A stretch of 25,847 nt of DNA from Clostridium sp. CAG:609 (GCA_000438075.1 FR903519.1:1-25847); one strand, 5' to 3'; positions 16,206 through 24,639 are shown, counted from the stretch's first letter. Translations and numbers: made by a program. Notes: generated by a model not told the origin, from the letters alone.

Positions 16206-16234
16206 TTGCTATTTATAAAATATTTGGTTATAAT
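16206..16234 (+). promoter_or_regulatory. Promoter of the signal peptidase gene
   Basis: TTGCTA (16206-16211), a 17-bp spacer and TATAAT (16229-16234) precede AGGGAAG and ATG 16258. A TTGACA further upstream (about 16178) lacks a matching -10 at good spacing. Confidence 0.7.
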
Positions 16235-16257
16235 AAAAAAGAATAGGGAAGTGTGGT

Positions 16258-17046
16258 ATGAATACCGATGTAAAAAAGAAGACAAATTTCCGGGAAATAT
16301 TCAAATTTATTTCAACCATTATCAGTTGGACAATTTTTGTATTGCTAGTTATTTGTGCTTGTTTATTATTTTACTATTTTATTGCTATTCGCGTCTATGT
16401 TGCTAAAGGAGAAGGACATGAACCAGCATTTTCTCTATACACAATAATTACTCCGAGTATGACACCAAATATAAATGTCTATGATGTTGTAGTGGATACT
16501 AAAGTTAAGAAACCTGGAGATATAAAAATAAATGATGTAATAACATTTAACTCATCAATACCTGGTGTTCGTGGTGGCACAATTACTCACCGTGTTATTG
16601 CAATTAACATTGATTCAAACGGAGAATATCACTATAGAACAAAGGGTGACTACAACCTAGTTGATGACGGTGTTGATGTATCTTTTGATGATATTGTTGG
16701 TAAAGTAAGTTTAAGAATACCTCAACTAGGAAGACTTCAAAGTTTTATGGCAACCAGTATGGGTTGGTTACTACTAGTATTACTTCCAGCACTATACATA
16801 ATATTTAAAGATGTAATCAAACTTATTAAACTAAAAAATAGTGAAGCTAACAATAAATTTAGTAGATTTTTAAATCGTCCATTAATATCATTTAAAAAAC
16901 GTAAATTATTACCATACACTCCTGAAGTTAAAAAAGAAGAAGTAAAAAAAGAGGTAAAGCCACTTGTAAATAATGATGAAGAAAAAATAATCAAGTTGTT
17001 TGGTGATGAAGATAGTGATGACTTTGATTTACCGCCTTTAAGATAA
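16258..17046 (+). CDS. sipW: Signal peptidase I, SipW/ER type
   Basis: A membrane serine protease that removes signal peptides on the outer face of the membrane. The first membrane segment spans about 18-44. The catalytic serine is Ser67 in TPSMTPN. The second block is GDIKINDVITF. The general base position reads TITHRVI with His111, not Lys, which marks the archaeal/ER-type (SipW) subgroup with a Ser-His dyad. A C-terminal membrane helix (about 162-182) and an 80-residue Lys/Glu-rich cytoplasmic tail follow. SipW enzymes often serve a few dedicated substrates, but none is coded beside it. The start has AGGGAAG upstream. A terminator follows. Confidence 0.9.
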   Translation: MNTDVKKKTNFREIFKFISTIISWTIFVLLVICACLLFYYFIAIRVYVAKGEGHEPAFSLYTIITPSMTPNINVYDVVVDTKVKKPGDIKINDVITFNSSIPGVRGGTITHRVIAINIDSNGEYHYRTKGDYNLVDDGVDVSFDDIVGKVSLRIPQLGRLQSFMATSMGWLLLVLLPALYIIFKDVIKLIKLKNSEANNKFSRFLNRPLISFKKRKLLPYTPEVKKEEVKKEVKPLVNNDEEKIIKLFGDEDSDDFDLPPLR

Positions 17047-17050
17047 CAGA

Positions 17051-17076
17051 AAATGTCAAAAAAGTGACATTTTTTT
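17051..17076 (+). terminator. Rho-independent terminator after the signal peptidase gene
   Basis: An 8-bp stem (AAATGTCA with TGACATTT), a 6-base loop and a T tail begin five bases after the stop. Confidence 0.88.
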
Positions 17077-17116
17077 AATTTTTTGTCAAAAATAAGGAAA
17101 ATTAAGACAATAAAAT

Positions 17117-17145
17117 TTGACGAAAATAATATAATGTGGTAAGAT
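17117..17145 (+). promoter_or_regulatory. Promoter of the symporter gene (extended -10)
   Basis: TTGACG (17117-17122), a 17-bp spacer and TAAGAT (17140-17145) with TGG just before the -10 form an extended -10 promoter. The start would fall near 17152, inside the inverted repeat described next. Confidence 0.65.
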
Positions 17146-17193
17146 TATTCTAATTGAAGGAGGAATGCTTAGCTTATATATCAAATTAGAATA
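17146..17193 (+). promoter_or_regulatory. Inverted repeat at the transcription start of the symporter gene
   Basis: TATTCTAATT (17146-17155) and its exact reverse complement AATTAGAATA (17184-17193) flank 28 bases. The loop holds GAAGGAGGAATG, a Shine-Dalgarno-like sequence next to an ATG that opens a 9-codon frame (17165-17194). The gene itself has a separate AGAAGGAGG site before ATG 17223. The repeat may be an operator around the start site or an mRNA 5' hairpin. Confidence 0.5.
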
Positions 17194-17222
17194 GTTTTAA
17201 TAATTTAAGAAGGAGGATATTT

Positions 17223-18488
17223 ATGAAAAAAATTATTAAAAATTATAAGAGCACATTGATATTGCTAGGTAGTGTATTAATTGGTGCTATTTGTGGTTTA
17301 ATCTTTAAAGAAAAAGCGGAAATAGTAAAACCTTTAGGAGACTTATTTTTAAATCTTTTATTAGTTATTATCGTTCCACTAATATTCTTTACCATTACAT
17401 CATCTATTTCTAAGATGAATGAAAAAAAGAGATTAAGTAAAATTTTAGTTAGTACAATAATTATATTTTTGATAACATCAGTAGTAGCAGTATTATTTGG
17501 TTTTGCAACAACTGCAGCAGTAGATTTAGTTAATCCAAAAGATACAAACGCTATCAAAGAAGTATTCGATAATTCAATTGATGAAGGTGTTGAATTAAAT
17601 ATATTAGAAAGAACAGTAAGTGTTTTATCAACAGATTCATTTATAAACCTTTTATCAACAAATAACTTAGTAGCATTAATAGTTATGTCAGTATTATTTG
17701 GTATAGCAATTAATAAAGCTGGTGATAAAGGAAAAAAAGTTGCTGAACTATTTGATCAATTTAGTGAAGTAATGTACAAATTAATTGAAATAATAATGTA
17801 TTATGCTCCGATTGGACTTGGTTGTTATTTCGCAAGTTTAGTTGGAACTTTAGGAGGAACAATAGCAGTTGGATTCCTAAAAACATTCGTAGTATATACA
17901 GTAGTATGTTTATTATTTATGGCAATATTCTATAGTTTTTATGCATTTATATCTGCAGGAAAAGATGGAGTAAAAGCTTTCTGGAAAAACATAATTCCAT
18001 CAGCATTAACAAGTATTGGAACATGTTCATCTGCAGCAAGTGTACCAGTAAATATTGAATGTACTAAAAAAATTGGTGTACCAAACGACATTGCAGAAAC
18101 TACAGTTTCTCTAGGAACAAGTTTCCATAAAGATGGTTCTTGTATAGGAAGTGTATTTAAAATTATGTTCCTTGTATGTTTATTTGGAACATCACTATCA
18201 TCATTTGGAAGTGTTGCTCAAGTATTAGGTGTTGCCTTACTTGCTACATTACTTGTAACAGCAGTACCAATTGGTGGTGGAACAATTAGTGAAATGTTAA
18301 TTATTACAATGATGGGTTATAATGTTGCAGCATTACCTATATTAACAATTGTTGCAACTATAATAGATGCCCCAGCTACATTATTAAATGTTGTTGGAGA
18401 TTCAGCTTCTGCCATGATGGTTACAAGACTTGTCGAAGGCAAAGGTTGGTTTAAAAAAGAAAATAATACGAAGAAGCAAAGCAAGTAG
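17223..18488 (+). CDS. Dicarboxylate/amino acid:cation symporter (DAACS family)
   Basis: A 421-aa polytopic transporter of the DAACS family (glutamate/aspartate, C4-dicarboxylate or Ser/Thr uptake coupled to Na+ or H+). The N-terminus has GLIFKEKAEIVKPLGDLFLNLL and the PLIFFTITSSI segment. The serine-rich re-entrant loop is IGTCSSAASVPVN, the next conserved block is GTSFHKDGSCIG, then AVPIGGGTISEM in the second loop region and a final helix IDAPATLLNVVGDSASA with the family's N-x(2)-G-D motif. The substrate is unclear: the usual NMDGTA motif reads HKDGSC, a departure from GltP and DctA. It is a single gene with its own promoter; the Phe T-box follows. Confidence 0.9.
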   Translation: MKKIIKNYKSTLILLGSVLIGAICGLIFKEKAEIVKPLGDLFLNLLLVIIVPLIFFTITSSISKMNEKKRLSKILVSTIIIFLITSVVAVLFGFATTAAVDLVNPKDTNAIKEVFDNSIDEGVELNILERTVSVLSTDSFINLLSTNNLVALIVMSVLFGIAINKAGDKGKKVAELFDQFSEVMYKLIEIIMYYAPIGLGCYFASLVGTLGGTIAVGFLKTFVVYTVVCLLFMAIFYSFYAFISAGKDGVKAFWKNIIPSALTSIGTCSSAASVPVNIECTKKIGVPNDIAETTVSLGTSFHKDGSCIGSVFKIMFLVCLFGTSLSSFGSVAQVLGVALLATLLVTAVPIGGGTISEMLIITMMGYNVAALPILTIVATIIDAPATLLNVVGDSASAMMVTRLVEGKGWFKKENNTKKQSK

Positions 18489-18501
18489 TTATAGATTAAA
18501 T

Positions 18502-18678
18502 TCTTTACAGAGATAAAATAAATAGCTGAGATTATTTTAATGAATACTATAATGAATTTCATTTGTGGAGTATAAACGGGGTAATTCCCTTATCAATTTA
18601 AAGTGTATGAATAAAGTTCATGAACTAAGGTGGTACCGCGGGAAATCTCGTCCTTAATTAGTTTGTGGACTTTTTTTA
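18502..18678 (+). promoter_or_regulatory. T-box riboswitch, phenylalanine-specific
   Basis: A T-box leader senses uncharged tRNA and controls termination before pheS. The conserved T-box AAGGTGGTACCGCGG lies at 18627-18641; its UGGU bulge pairs with an ACCA tRNA end, as in tRNA-Phe. Upstream, AGAGAT (18510-18515) matches the stem I GA motif, and the likely specifier is UUC (18558-18560) followed by A. The antiterminator pairs CTAAGG (18625-18630) with CCTTA (18652-18656). The competing terminator pairs GTCC with GGAC (18667-18670) before seven T. Left boundary approximate. Confidence 0.93.
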
Positions 18679-18694
18679 ATTTAATGGAGGAAAT

Positions 18695-19705
18695 ATGGAA
18701 AACGAATTATTAACACTAAAAAAAGAATTAGAGGAAAAACTAAATGAATGTCAAAAAGAGGCTGATGTTTTAAATATTAAAGCAAATTATGTTGGTAAAA
18801 AAAGTCGCATCGCCGAAATTCTAGGCAGCTTAAAAGACATGAGTGTGGAAGACAAAAGAAAATATGGAAGTTTAATTAACAACACTAAAAAAGAAATGGA
18901 AGAAATGACTAGTGCTAGAATAATTAGTCTAGAAAGTAAATCAAATATAGCATTTGATGATTCCCTAGAGTTTAATGTTCCAGTTGGTTCGTTACATCCA
19001 GTTACAATTGTTGCTAAAGAAATAACAGATATTTTAAAGAAAATGGGATTCACTGTAGTAAGTGGACCTGAAATGGAAACAGAATATTATAATTTCGAAG
19101 CATTAAATGTACCAAAAGATCACCCAGCTCGTGATATGCAAGATACATATTACTTAGATAATGGAACGGTTTTAAGAACACAAACAAGTGATAACCAAAT
19201 TCATGCAATGGAAAACTATGGTGCACCTCTTAGAATTTGTGCTCCAGGAAGAACATTTAGAAATGAAGATTTAGATGCAAATCACGAAAATACTTTCTTT
19301 CAAATCGAAGGAATGGTTATTGATGAAGATGTATCAATAGAAAATCTAATGTACATCATGCAAGAACTTTTAAAAAGCATCTTTAAAACAGATGACTTAA
19401 AGGTTCGTTTACGTCCAGGTTTCTTCCCATTCACAGAACCTAGTTATGAAATGGATATGTCATGTTTAATTTGTGGCGGAAAAGGCTGCCCAACATGTAA
19501 AAATGCTGGATGGATAGAACTCATTGGTTGTGGTATGGTTCATCCGAATGTTTTAAGGGCTGGTGGAATTGATCCAGATAAATATCGTGGTTTTGCCTTT
19601 GGTATTGGGTTAACTAGACTTGCAATGATGAAATATAAAATTAGTGATATAAGACCCCTTAACTCAGGTGACATTCGTTACCTAAGTAATTTTGGGATAA
19701 AATAA
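18695..19705 (+). CDS. pheS: Phenylalanine--tRNA ligase alpha subunit
   Basis: The catalytic subunit of the heterotetrameric enzyme that charges tRNA-Phe. The 336-aa protein starts with a helical coiled-coil arm (about 1-85). Class II core motifs follow: SGPEMETEYYNFEALN, HPARDMQDTYYL, RTQTSDNQIHAM, RTFRNEDLDANHENTF, FQIEGMV, LRPGFFPFTEPS, and motif 3 GFAFGIGLTRLAMMKY. A cysteine cluster CLICGGKGCPTCKNAGW is present, as in many bacterial PheS. ATG 18695 has GGAGG upstream. It is regulated by the Phe T-box and sits 12 bases before pheT. Confidence 0.98.
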   Translation: MENELLTLKKELEEKLNECQKEADVLNIKANYVGKKSRIAEILGSLKDMSVEDKRKYGSLINNTKKEMEEMTSARIISLESKSNIAFDDSLEFNVPVGSLHPVTIVAKEITDILKKMGFTVVSGPEMETEYYNFEALNVPKDHPARDMQDTYYLDNGTVLRTQTSDNQIHAMENYGAPLRICAPGRTFRNEDLDANHENTFFQIEGMVIDEDVSIENLMYIMQELLKSIFKTDDLKVRLRPGFFPFTEPSYEMDMSCLICGGKGCPTCKNAGWIELIGCGMVHPNVLRAGGIDPDKYRGFAFGIGLTRLAMMKYKISDIRPLNSGDIRYLSNFGIK

Positions 19706-19717
19706 GGAGGAATTAAA

Positions 19718-22045
19718 ATGTTAATATCTTGTAATAAATTAAAAACTTATATTAAGGATAGTGAAAAAATAGATTGGTTAAAAGTCTGGGATAAATTCAC
19801 TATTAGAACTGCGGAAGTTGAAAATGTTAAAGAAGTTGGTGACAAATTTGATGGAGTTGTTATTGCCCAAATAGTTGAATGCATTCCTCATCCAGATAGT
19901 GACCACATGCACATTTTAAAAGTAAATTATGGTGCAAGTGAACCAATTCAAGTTGTTTGTGGTGCTTACAATGTTCGTGTAGGTTTAAAAACAGCATACA
20001 TTAAAGTTGGTGGACACATTGATGGAATTGAAATTAAAGCAAAACCTTTAAGAGGTATTCTTTCAAATGGAATGTGCTGCAGTATGAGAGAACTTGGCAT
20101 CGGTGATGATCATGATGGAATTATTGAACTACCTGATGATGTTGTAGTTGGAACAGATATTAAAGACTATTTACCAGTAAAAGACATAATTGTTGAAATT
20201 GATAACAAATCATTAACAAATAGACCAGATTTATGGGGACATTATGGAATTGCTCGTGAAATAGCAACAATTACTCACACTGAAATGTTACCACTTGAAA
20301 TGGAAGAAATTAAAAATGATAAAGAAGATTTAGATATAAAAATAAATAATCCTGAACTTTGTTATAGATACACTGGTTTAAAAATAGATAACATTAAAAA
20401 TAACAAGTCCCCATTAGAACTTCAAATATTTTTATACTACACAGGTATGCGTTCAATTTCTTTGATTGTTGACTTAACTAATTATTTAATGTTAGAACTA
20501 GGTCAACCAATGCATGCATTTGATTCTAGAGTTGTAAAAAATATTGAAGTAGGTCTTGCAAATAATAAAGATTTATTTACAACATTAGATGGTGTAGAAA
20601 GAAAATTATCTAGTGAAAACTTAATGATTAAAAATAATAATGAATATTTTGCAATAGCAGGTGTAATGGGTGGAAAAAACAGTGAAATTTTAAGTGATAC
20701 AACTTCAATATTCTTAGAATCTGCCACATTTAATGCTGGTTCAGTAAGAAAAACTGCTAACTTCCTAGGACTTAGAACAGATGCATCAGCTAGATATGAA
20801 AAATCACTAGATCCAAACATGACAGATAAAGCTATCAAAAGACTAGTATATTTACTAAGAAAAGAAAATCCAGATATGCAAATAGCATCAAATTTAACAG
20901 ATGTTTATCCGAATGTCTTAAATGAAGTAAATATCACATTGCATAAAGACTTACTTTCAAAATACATGGGAACAACTCTAAGTGATGAAAGTGTAATAAA
21001 TACATTAGAAAGTCTTGGTTTCAAAGTAGAAAATACTGATTATTCATATGAAGTTGTGGTACCAACATTTAGACATAGCAAAGATATCAACATTGAAGAA
21101 GATTTAATCGAAGAAATTGCTAGAATCTACGGTCTTGAAAACTTTACTCCAAAACCATTAAAACTAGATTTAACAATAACTGAACATGAAAAAACATTCA
21201 ATGAAGAATATGAAGTTAAAAGTCTTCTTGCAACAAAATATGATATGAATGAAGTAAACAGTTACATCTGGTATGATACAAATACATTACAAACTCTTGG
21301 AATTAAAAAAGATGGTGTTAAACTTCTTGGTAAATCAGATAATAATATCTTACGTGATGACTTAAGTTTTTCTTTATTAAATATCGTCGAAGAAAACTTC
21401 AAAAACTTCTCTGAATTTAGCATCTTTGAAATTGGTACAATAATTGAAAGTAACCAAAATAAAAGAGTATTAAGTATCATTTTATGTGGTAAAGAAAAAG
21501 AACTTGAACAACTTTATAATAAAGCTAAGACTGTAACTAGTTATATTTTTAAAGCTTTAAAACATAAAGAAATAACACTTTCAAATAACGTAAATGAAAA
21601 AGAATACTATGATAAAAACTTAGGTAAAATAATTAATGTTGATGATACAAAAATAGGTACTATTAATGTTTTAGATAAGATTTATACAAATAAATTATCT
21701 AAGAAAAAAGCCATTGTATGTATTGATATTGATTTTGATAAATATGCCAAATTAGAAAAGGATATAATCTTGGAAAAAGTTGTAAGTAAATATCCAAGTG
21801 TAGAACTTGATTACACAATAATTATGCCAACTGATAAAAAATATGAAGACTTAAAAGAAGTATTAAAAGAATTTAAAAGTAAATTAATTGAAAGAAATGA
21901 ATTAGTTAGCATCTATGAAAATAAATATACAATAAAATATGTATTAGGTAGTCCATATAAGACACTTGAACAAAAAGATTTACAAACATTTAAAGAAAGA
22001 TTTATAGCTCATTTAAAAGAAAATGGTTATAGTATTAACGAATAA
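19718..22045 (+). CDS. pheT: Phenylalanine--tRNA ligase beta subunit
   Basis: The beta subunit, 775 aa, slightly shorter than the common 790-810. Domains in order are an OB-fold tRNA-binding region (about 42-155, with FDGVVIAQIVECIPHPDSDH), the B3/B4 editing region (about 215-390, with PMHAFDSR, GVMGGKNSEI and ASARYEKSLDP), B5 (HKDLLSKYMGTTLSD to EEDLIEEIARIYG), a catalytic-like core, and a C-terminal FDX-ACB domain with KYPSVELDYTIIM. With PheS it forms the alpha2-beta2 enzyme. Its start has AAGGAGG upstream, and a terminator overlaps its stop. Confidence 0.98.
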   Translation: MLISCNKLKTYIKDSEKIDWLKVWDKFTIRTAEVENVKEVGDKFDGVVIAQIVECIPHPDSDHMHILKVNYGASEPIQVVCGAYNVRVGLKTAYIKVGGHIDGIEIKAKPLRGILSNGMCCSMRELGIGDDHDGIIELPDDVVVGTDIKDYLPVKDIIVEIDNKSLTNRPDLWGHYGIAREIATITHTEMLPLEMEEIKNDKEDLDIKINNPELCYRYTGLKIDNIKNNKSPLELQIFLYYTGMRSISLIVDLTNYLMLELGQPMHAFDSRVVKNIEVGLANNKDLFTTLDGVERKLSSENLMIKNNNEYFAIAGVMGGKNSEILSDTTSIFLESATFNAGSVRKTANFLGLRTDASARYEKSLDPNMTDKAIKRLVYLLRKENPDMQIASNLTDVYPNVLNEVNITLHKDLLSKYMGTTLSDESVINTLESLGFKVENTDYSYEVVVPTFRHSKDINIEEDLIEEIARIYGLENFTPKPLKLDLTITEHEKTFNEEYEVKSLLATKYDMNEVNSYIWYDTNTLQTLGIKKDGVKLLGKSDNNILRDDLSFSLLNIVEENFKNFSEFSIFEIGTIIESNQNKRVLSIILCGKEKELEQLYNKAKTVTSYIFKALKHKEITLSNNVNEKEYYDKNLGKIINVDDTKIGTINVLDKIYTNKLSKKKAIVCIDIDFDKYAKLEKDIILEKVVSKYPSVELDYTIIMPTDKKYEDLKEVLKEFKSKLIERNELVSIYENKYTIKYVLGSPYKTLEQKDLQTFKERFIAHLKENGYSINE

Positions 22046-22067
22046 AGAGGGAAACCTCTTTTTTTTT
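22045..22067 (+). terminator. Rho-independent terminator of pheST
   Basis: AAGAGG and CCTCTT close a stable GAAA tetraloop, followed by seven T. The stem starts on the last base of the pheT stop codon. Confidence 0.9.
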
Positions 22068-22078
22068 GAATGTCTTTA

Positions 22079-22087
22079 TGTTATAAT
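22079..22087 (+). promoter_or_regulatory. Extended -10 promoter of the tetR-hydA pair
   Basis: TGTTATAAT is a perfect TGn-TATAAT extended -10. The upstream -35 region falls in the T run of the pheT terminator and is weak. The start would be about 22094, leaving a leader of about 37 bases. Confidence 0.55.
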
Positions 22088-22130
22088 AGAAACATAAGTT
22101 ACCACACTAGCTTGAAAGGGGAGATATGTT

Positions 22131-22685
22131 ATGCCAGCGGTAGTAGAATTATCAAAAGAAAGAATAGTAAAAGTCGCAGTAAAAATAGTAAATGATAAGG
22201 GTTGGGAAAGTGTAAATGCCAGAAGTTTAGCCAAAGCACTCGGAGTATCAACCAAACCATTATACCGAATTTATAACAATATGGATGAAATAAAAGAAGA
22301 TATTTATAAAGAAATATCTCATCAATATGATGAATTTATCACAAGTAGAATAGATTCAAAAAAAGCATTACTTACTTTATGCATAGCATATGTAGAATTT
22401 GCTCAAGAATACAAAAACTTGTTTATTAGTTTATTTTTAAGCAACAATTTAAAATGGAAATCAATTGAAAATGTTTTAGATGAAAAATGGAACCAAGGTG
22501 CAATAATTAATTTAGTTAATAAGCATGGTTTATCTTTTGAACAAGCTAAAAACTTATTTATGAATTTATGGTTATATGCAAATGGTCTTGCAACATTAAT
22601 AGCAACCAATGAAATAACAATTGATAAAAATGAAATATTAGTCAAATTAGTCAAATTATATAAAGCATTAACAAAGGGAGAATAA
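22131..22685 (+). CDS. TetR-family transcriptional regulator
   Basis: A 184-aa regulator. The N-terminal domain (about 8-55) is TetR/AcrR-type: SKERIVKVAVKIVNDKGWESV, then the helix-turn-helix SLAKALGVSTKPLYRIYNNMDEI. The C-terminal ligand-binding half is all-helical and not diagnostic. The gene overlaps the hydrogenase gene by one base (TAATG), so regulator and enzyme are made from one mRNA. It may control its own operon. The effector is unknown; the link to redox or hydrogen metabolism is from context only. Start ATG 22131 has AAAGGGGAG upstream. Confidence 0.9.
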   Translation: MPAVVELSKERIVKVAVKIVNDKGWESVNARSLAKALGVSTKPLYRIYNNMDEIKEDIYKEISHQYDEFITSRIDSKKALLTLCIAYVEFAQEYKNLFISLFLSNNLKWKSIENVLDEKWNQGAIINLVNKHGLSFEQAKNLFMNLWLYANGLATLIATNEITIDKNEILVKLVKLYKALTKGE

Positions 22686-23929
22686 TGAATAATAAGGTAA
22701 ATATAAGTAGTGATAACATAAGCATTTATCGTATCGAAGAAAAATGCCTTAATTGTGGAATGTGTTTAAAAACATGTAAAAGTATAAATAACATTGATAA
22801 TGATTGTATTAATTGTGGTCAATGTATTTTAACGTGTCCAAGTGGAGCTTTAGTGCCCAAATATGATTATAAAAAAGTATTAAATTATATTAATGATACT
22901 GATTATTGTGTAGTAGCATTCACAGCTCCGGCGGTTAGAGTTGCTATCGGTGATGAATTTAATTATGCACCAGGTACATTTCTAGAAGGAAAAATGGTAA
23001 GTGCCTTAAAAAAAATAGGCTTTGATTATTGTTTTGATGCAACATTCGGAGCAGATTTAACAGTAATGGAAGAATCATATGAACTAATTGAAAAATTAAA
23101 AAGAAAAGAAAAGCCATTATTTACAAGTTGTTGTCCTTCCTGGGTAAAATATTTTAAAACTTATCATGAAAAAGACATTAATAATTTAAGTACATGTAAA
23201 AGTCCACTTTCAATGGAAGCAACAATGATTAAAACATATTTTAAAGATATGTATAACTTAGAAAAAGACAAAATAATAACAGTATCTTTTGTACCATGTG
23301 TTGCTAAAAAATATGAAAGAAAGTTATATCCTGAAACAGATTTTGCACTAACTACAAAAGAACTCGCTATGATGATCAGAGAAACAAATATAGATTTTGA
23401 ATCATTAAAGGATAAAGAATTTGATAAATTACTTGGAAGTTCTTCATCAAGTGGATTAATTTTTGGTGCAAGCGGAGGTGTAACTGAAGCAGTTTTAAGA
23501 ACGGCATATTACATGTTAAATGGTAAAAAAGCTCCGGCGAAATTCTATCACTTTGATGAAATTCGTCATGAGCAAGATTTTAAAACAGCTACCATAGATT
23601 TACAAAAATACTATGTTAAAGTAGCGGTTGTAAACAAGATATCAACAGTAAAAGAAAAATATGACTTGTTAAAACAATATGATTTTGTAGAAGTTATGGC
23701 TTGTCCAGGTGGATGTATCGGTGGCGGAGGTCAACCATTACAATCAATTAAAAATAGTAAACAAATACGAGAATCGAGAATAGATAGCATATATAATAAG
23801 GATAATGAATCAAATATAAAAGAAAGCTTCATGAATCCATTAATTCAAGATGCATACATATCATATATCAGCAAAAATAATGTTGAACTCCATACAAAAT
23901 GTGAAGATTTAGAAAAAATAAAAGAATAA
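22685..23929 (+). CDS. hydA: [FeFe] hydrogenase catalytic subunit, group A type
   Basis: A 414-aa iron-only hydrogenase that reduces protons with electrons from ferredoxin during fermentation. Two 4Fe4S sites are complete (Cys 21, 24, 27, 31 and 41, 44, 47, 51). The H-cluster signatures are intact: L1 FTSCCPSW (Cys149, with Cys150 as the proton-transfer cysteine), L2 FVPCVAKKYE (Cys205), and L3 VMACPGGCIGGGGQP (Cys340 and Cys344). GADLTVMEE keeps the proton-path acids. L1 TSCCP marks group A and not group B. Activity needs HydE, HydF and HydG, not encoded in this window. Translationally coupled to the TetR gene. Confidence 0.95.
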   Translation: MNNKVNISSDNISIYRIEEKCLNCGMCLKTCKSINNIDNDCINCGQCILTCPSGALVPKYDYKKVLNYINDTDYCVVAFTAPAVRVAIGDEFNYAPGTFLEGKMVSALKKIGFDYCFDATFGADLTVMEESYELIEKLKRKEKPLFTSCCPSWVKYFKTYHEKDINNLSTCKSPLSMEATMIKTYFKDMYNLEKDKIITVSFVPCVAKKYERKLYPETDFALTTKELAMMIRETNIDFESLKDKEFDKLLGSSSSSGLIFGASGGVTEAVLRTAYYMLNGKKAPAKFYHFDEIRHEQDFKTATIDLQKYYVKVAVVNKISTVKEKYDLLKQYDFVEVMACPGGCIGGGGQPLQSIKNSKQIRESRIDSIYNKDNESNIKESFMNPLIQDAYISYISKNNVELHTKCEDLEKIKE

Positions 23930-23931
23930 TC

Positions 23932-23960
23932 TTTACAACAAACAATAAAAAAAGTATAAT
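23932..23960 (+). promoter_or_regulatory. Promoter of the thioredoxin-like gene
   Basis: TTTACA (23932-23937), a 17-bp spacer and perfect TATAAT (23955-23960) start three bases after the hydA stop, with TGGAGG before ATG 23978. Confidence 0.8.
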
Positions 23961-23977
23961 AAAAATGGAGGTAAGAA

Positions 23978-24577
23978 ATGAAGAAGTATATATTAACACT
24001 AATTGCTGCTTTATCAATATTTTTAATGCCAACTGTTAGTGCTAAAGTTGATTTGCCAGAAAAAACAGATCACGAAAAAGTTAAAGTATATTTATTCTAT
24101 AGTAGTACGTGTGGTAACTGCCATAATCTATTAAAATATTTTAGTTCAAAATACTTAGATTATACTGATTACTTTGAATTTGTTACATATCAAGTTGATA
24201 ACAATCAAGATAATTCAAAACTATCTGCAGCAGTTGCTGAAAAAACTGGTGAAGATCAAGGTTATGTACCACTAGTAATAATAGGTAATACATACCATAA
24301 CTTAGGATTTGGTGGAGATGCTGGTGAAGAAATAACTAAAGCTGCATTAGATGCATATCAAGATGATAATTACACAGATATAGTTGCTGAAATTAAAAAA
24401 GATAAAAAAATTGATGCAAAAGAAACTACATTTGTTGATGCTTGTGATGTATCAGGTATTAAATGTAAAACAGCAGATTCAAAAAGTGGAATCAGTGATG
24501 GTGCAGTAATTGGTATTATTTTTGGAGTTATTGTATTAGGTTTTGGTGGACTAGTAGTTCTATCAAGAAAAAAATAA
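23978..24577 (+). CDS. Exported, membrane-anchored thioredoxin-fold protein
   Basis: A 199-aa envelope oxidoreductase candidate. A Sec signal peptide (KKYILTLIAALSIFLMP) ends in VSA at residue 22. The thioredoxin fold follows with YLFYSSTCGNCHNLL, a C-x-x-C pair Cys45/Cys48, and the cis-proline segment GYVPLVIIG. A C-terminal helix (about 175-195) with a KK tail anchors it, so both ends face the membrane. The CGNC dipeptide differs from thioredoxin CGPC and DsbA CPHC, so oxidase, reductase or isomerase activity cannot be told. A second cysteine pair (DACDVSGIKC) sits near the anchor. No CcdA- or DsbB-like partner is nearby. Confidence 0.85.
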   Translation: MKKYILTLIAALSIFLMPTVSAKVDLPEKTDHEKVKVYLFYSSTCGNCHNLLKYFSSKYLDYTDYFEFVTYQVDNNQDNSKLSAAVAEKTGEDQGYVPLVIIGNTYHNLGFGGDAGEEITKAALDAYQDDNYTDIVAEIKKDKKIDAKETTFVDACDVSGIKCKTADSKSGISDGAVIGIIFGVIVLGFGGLVVLSRKK

Positions 24578-24582
24578 TTGTG

Positions 24583-24604
24583 AAGGCTTTAAGCCTTTTT
24601 TCTT
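24583..24604 (+). terminator. Rho-independent terminator after the thioredoxin-like gene
   Basis: The stem AAGGC/GCCTT with loop TTTAA is followed by a T-rich tail, beginning six bases after the stop. Confidence 0.8.
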
Positions 24605-24611
24605 TTGCAAC

Positions 24612-24634
24612 AAAAAAACTTGCGTTACGCAAGT
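24612..24634 (-). terminator. Rho-independent terminator of the minus-strand Ig-like gene
   Basis: Read on the minus strand, ACTTGCG and CGCAAGT pair perfectly over a 3-base loop and are followed by seven T (24618-24612). The hairpin begins a few bases after the stop codon at 24640. Confidence 0.88.
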
Positions 24635-24639
24635 CTTTA

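Noticed and set aside
17165..17194. Nine-codon leader peptide gene
   Set aside because: The Shine-Dalgarno is only about one base from the ATG, and the codons show no run of a single amino acid as in attenuators. Kept only as part of the inverted repeat.
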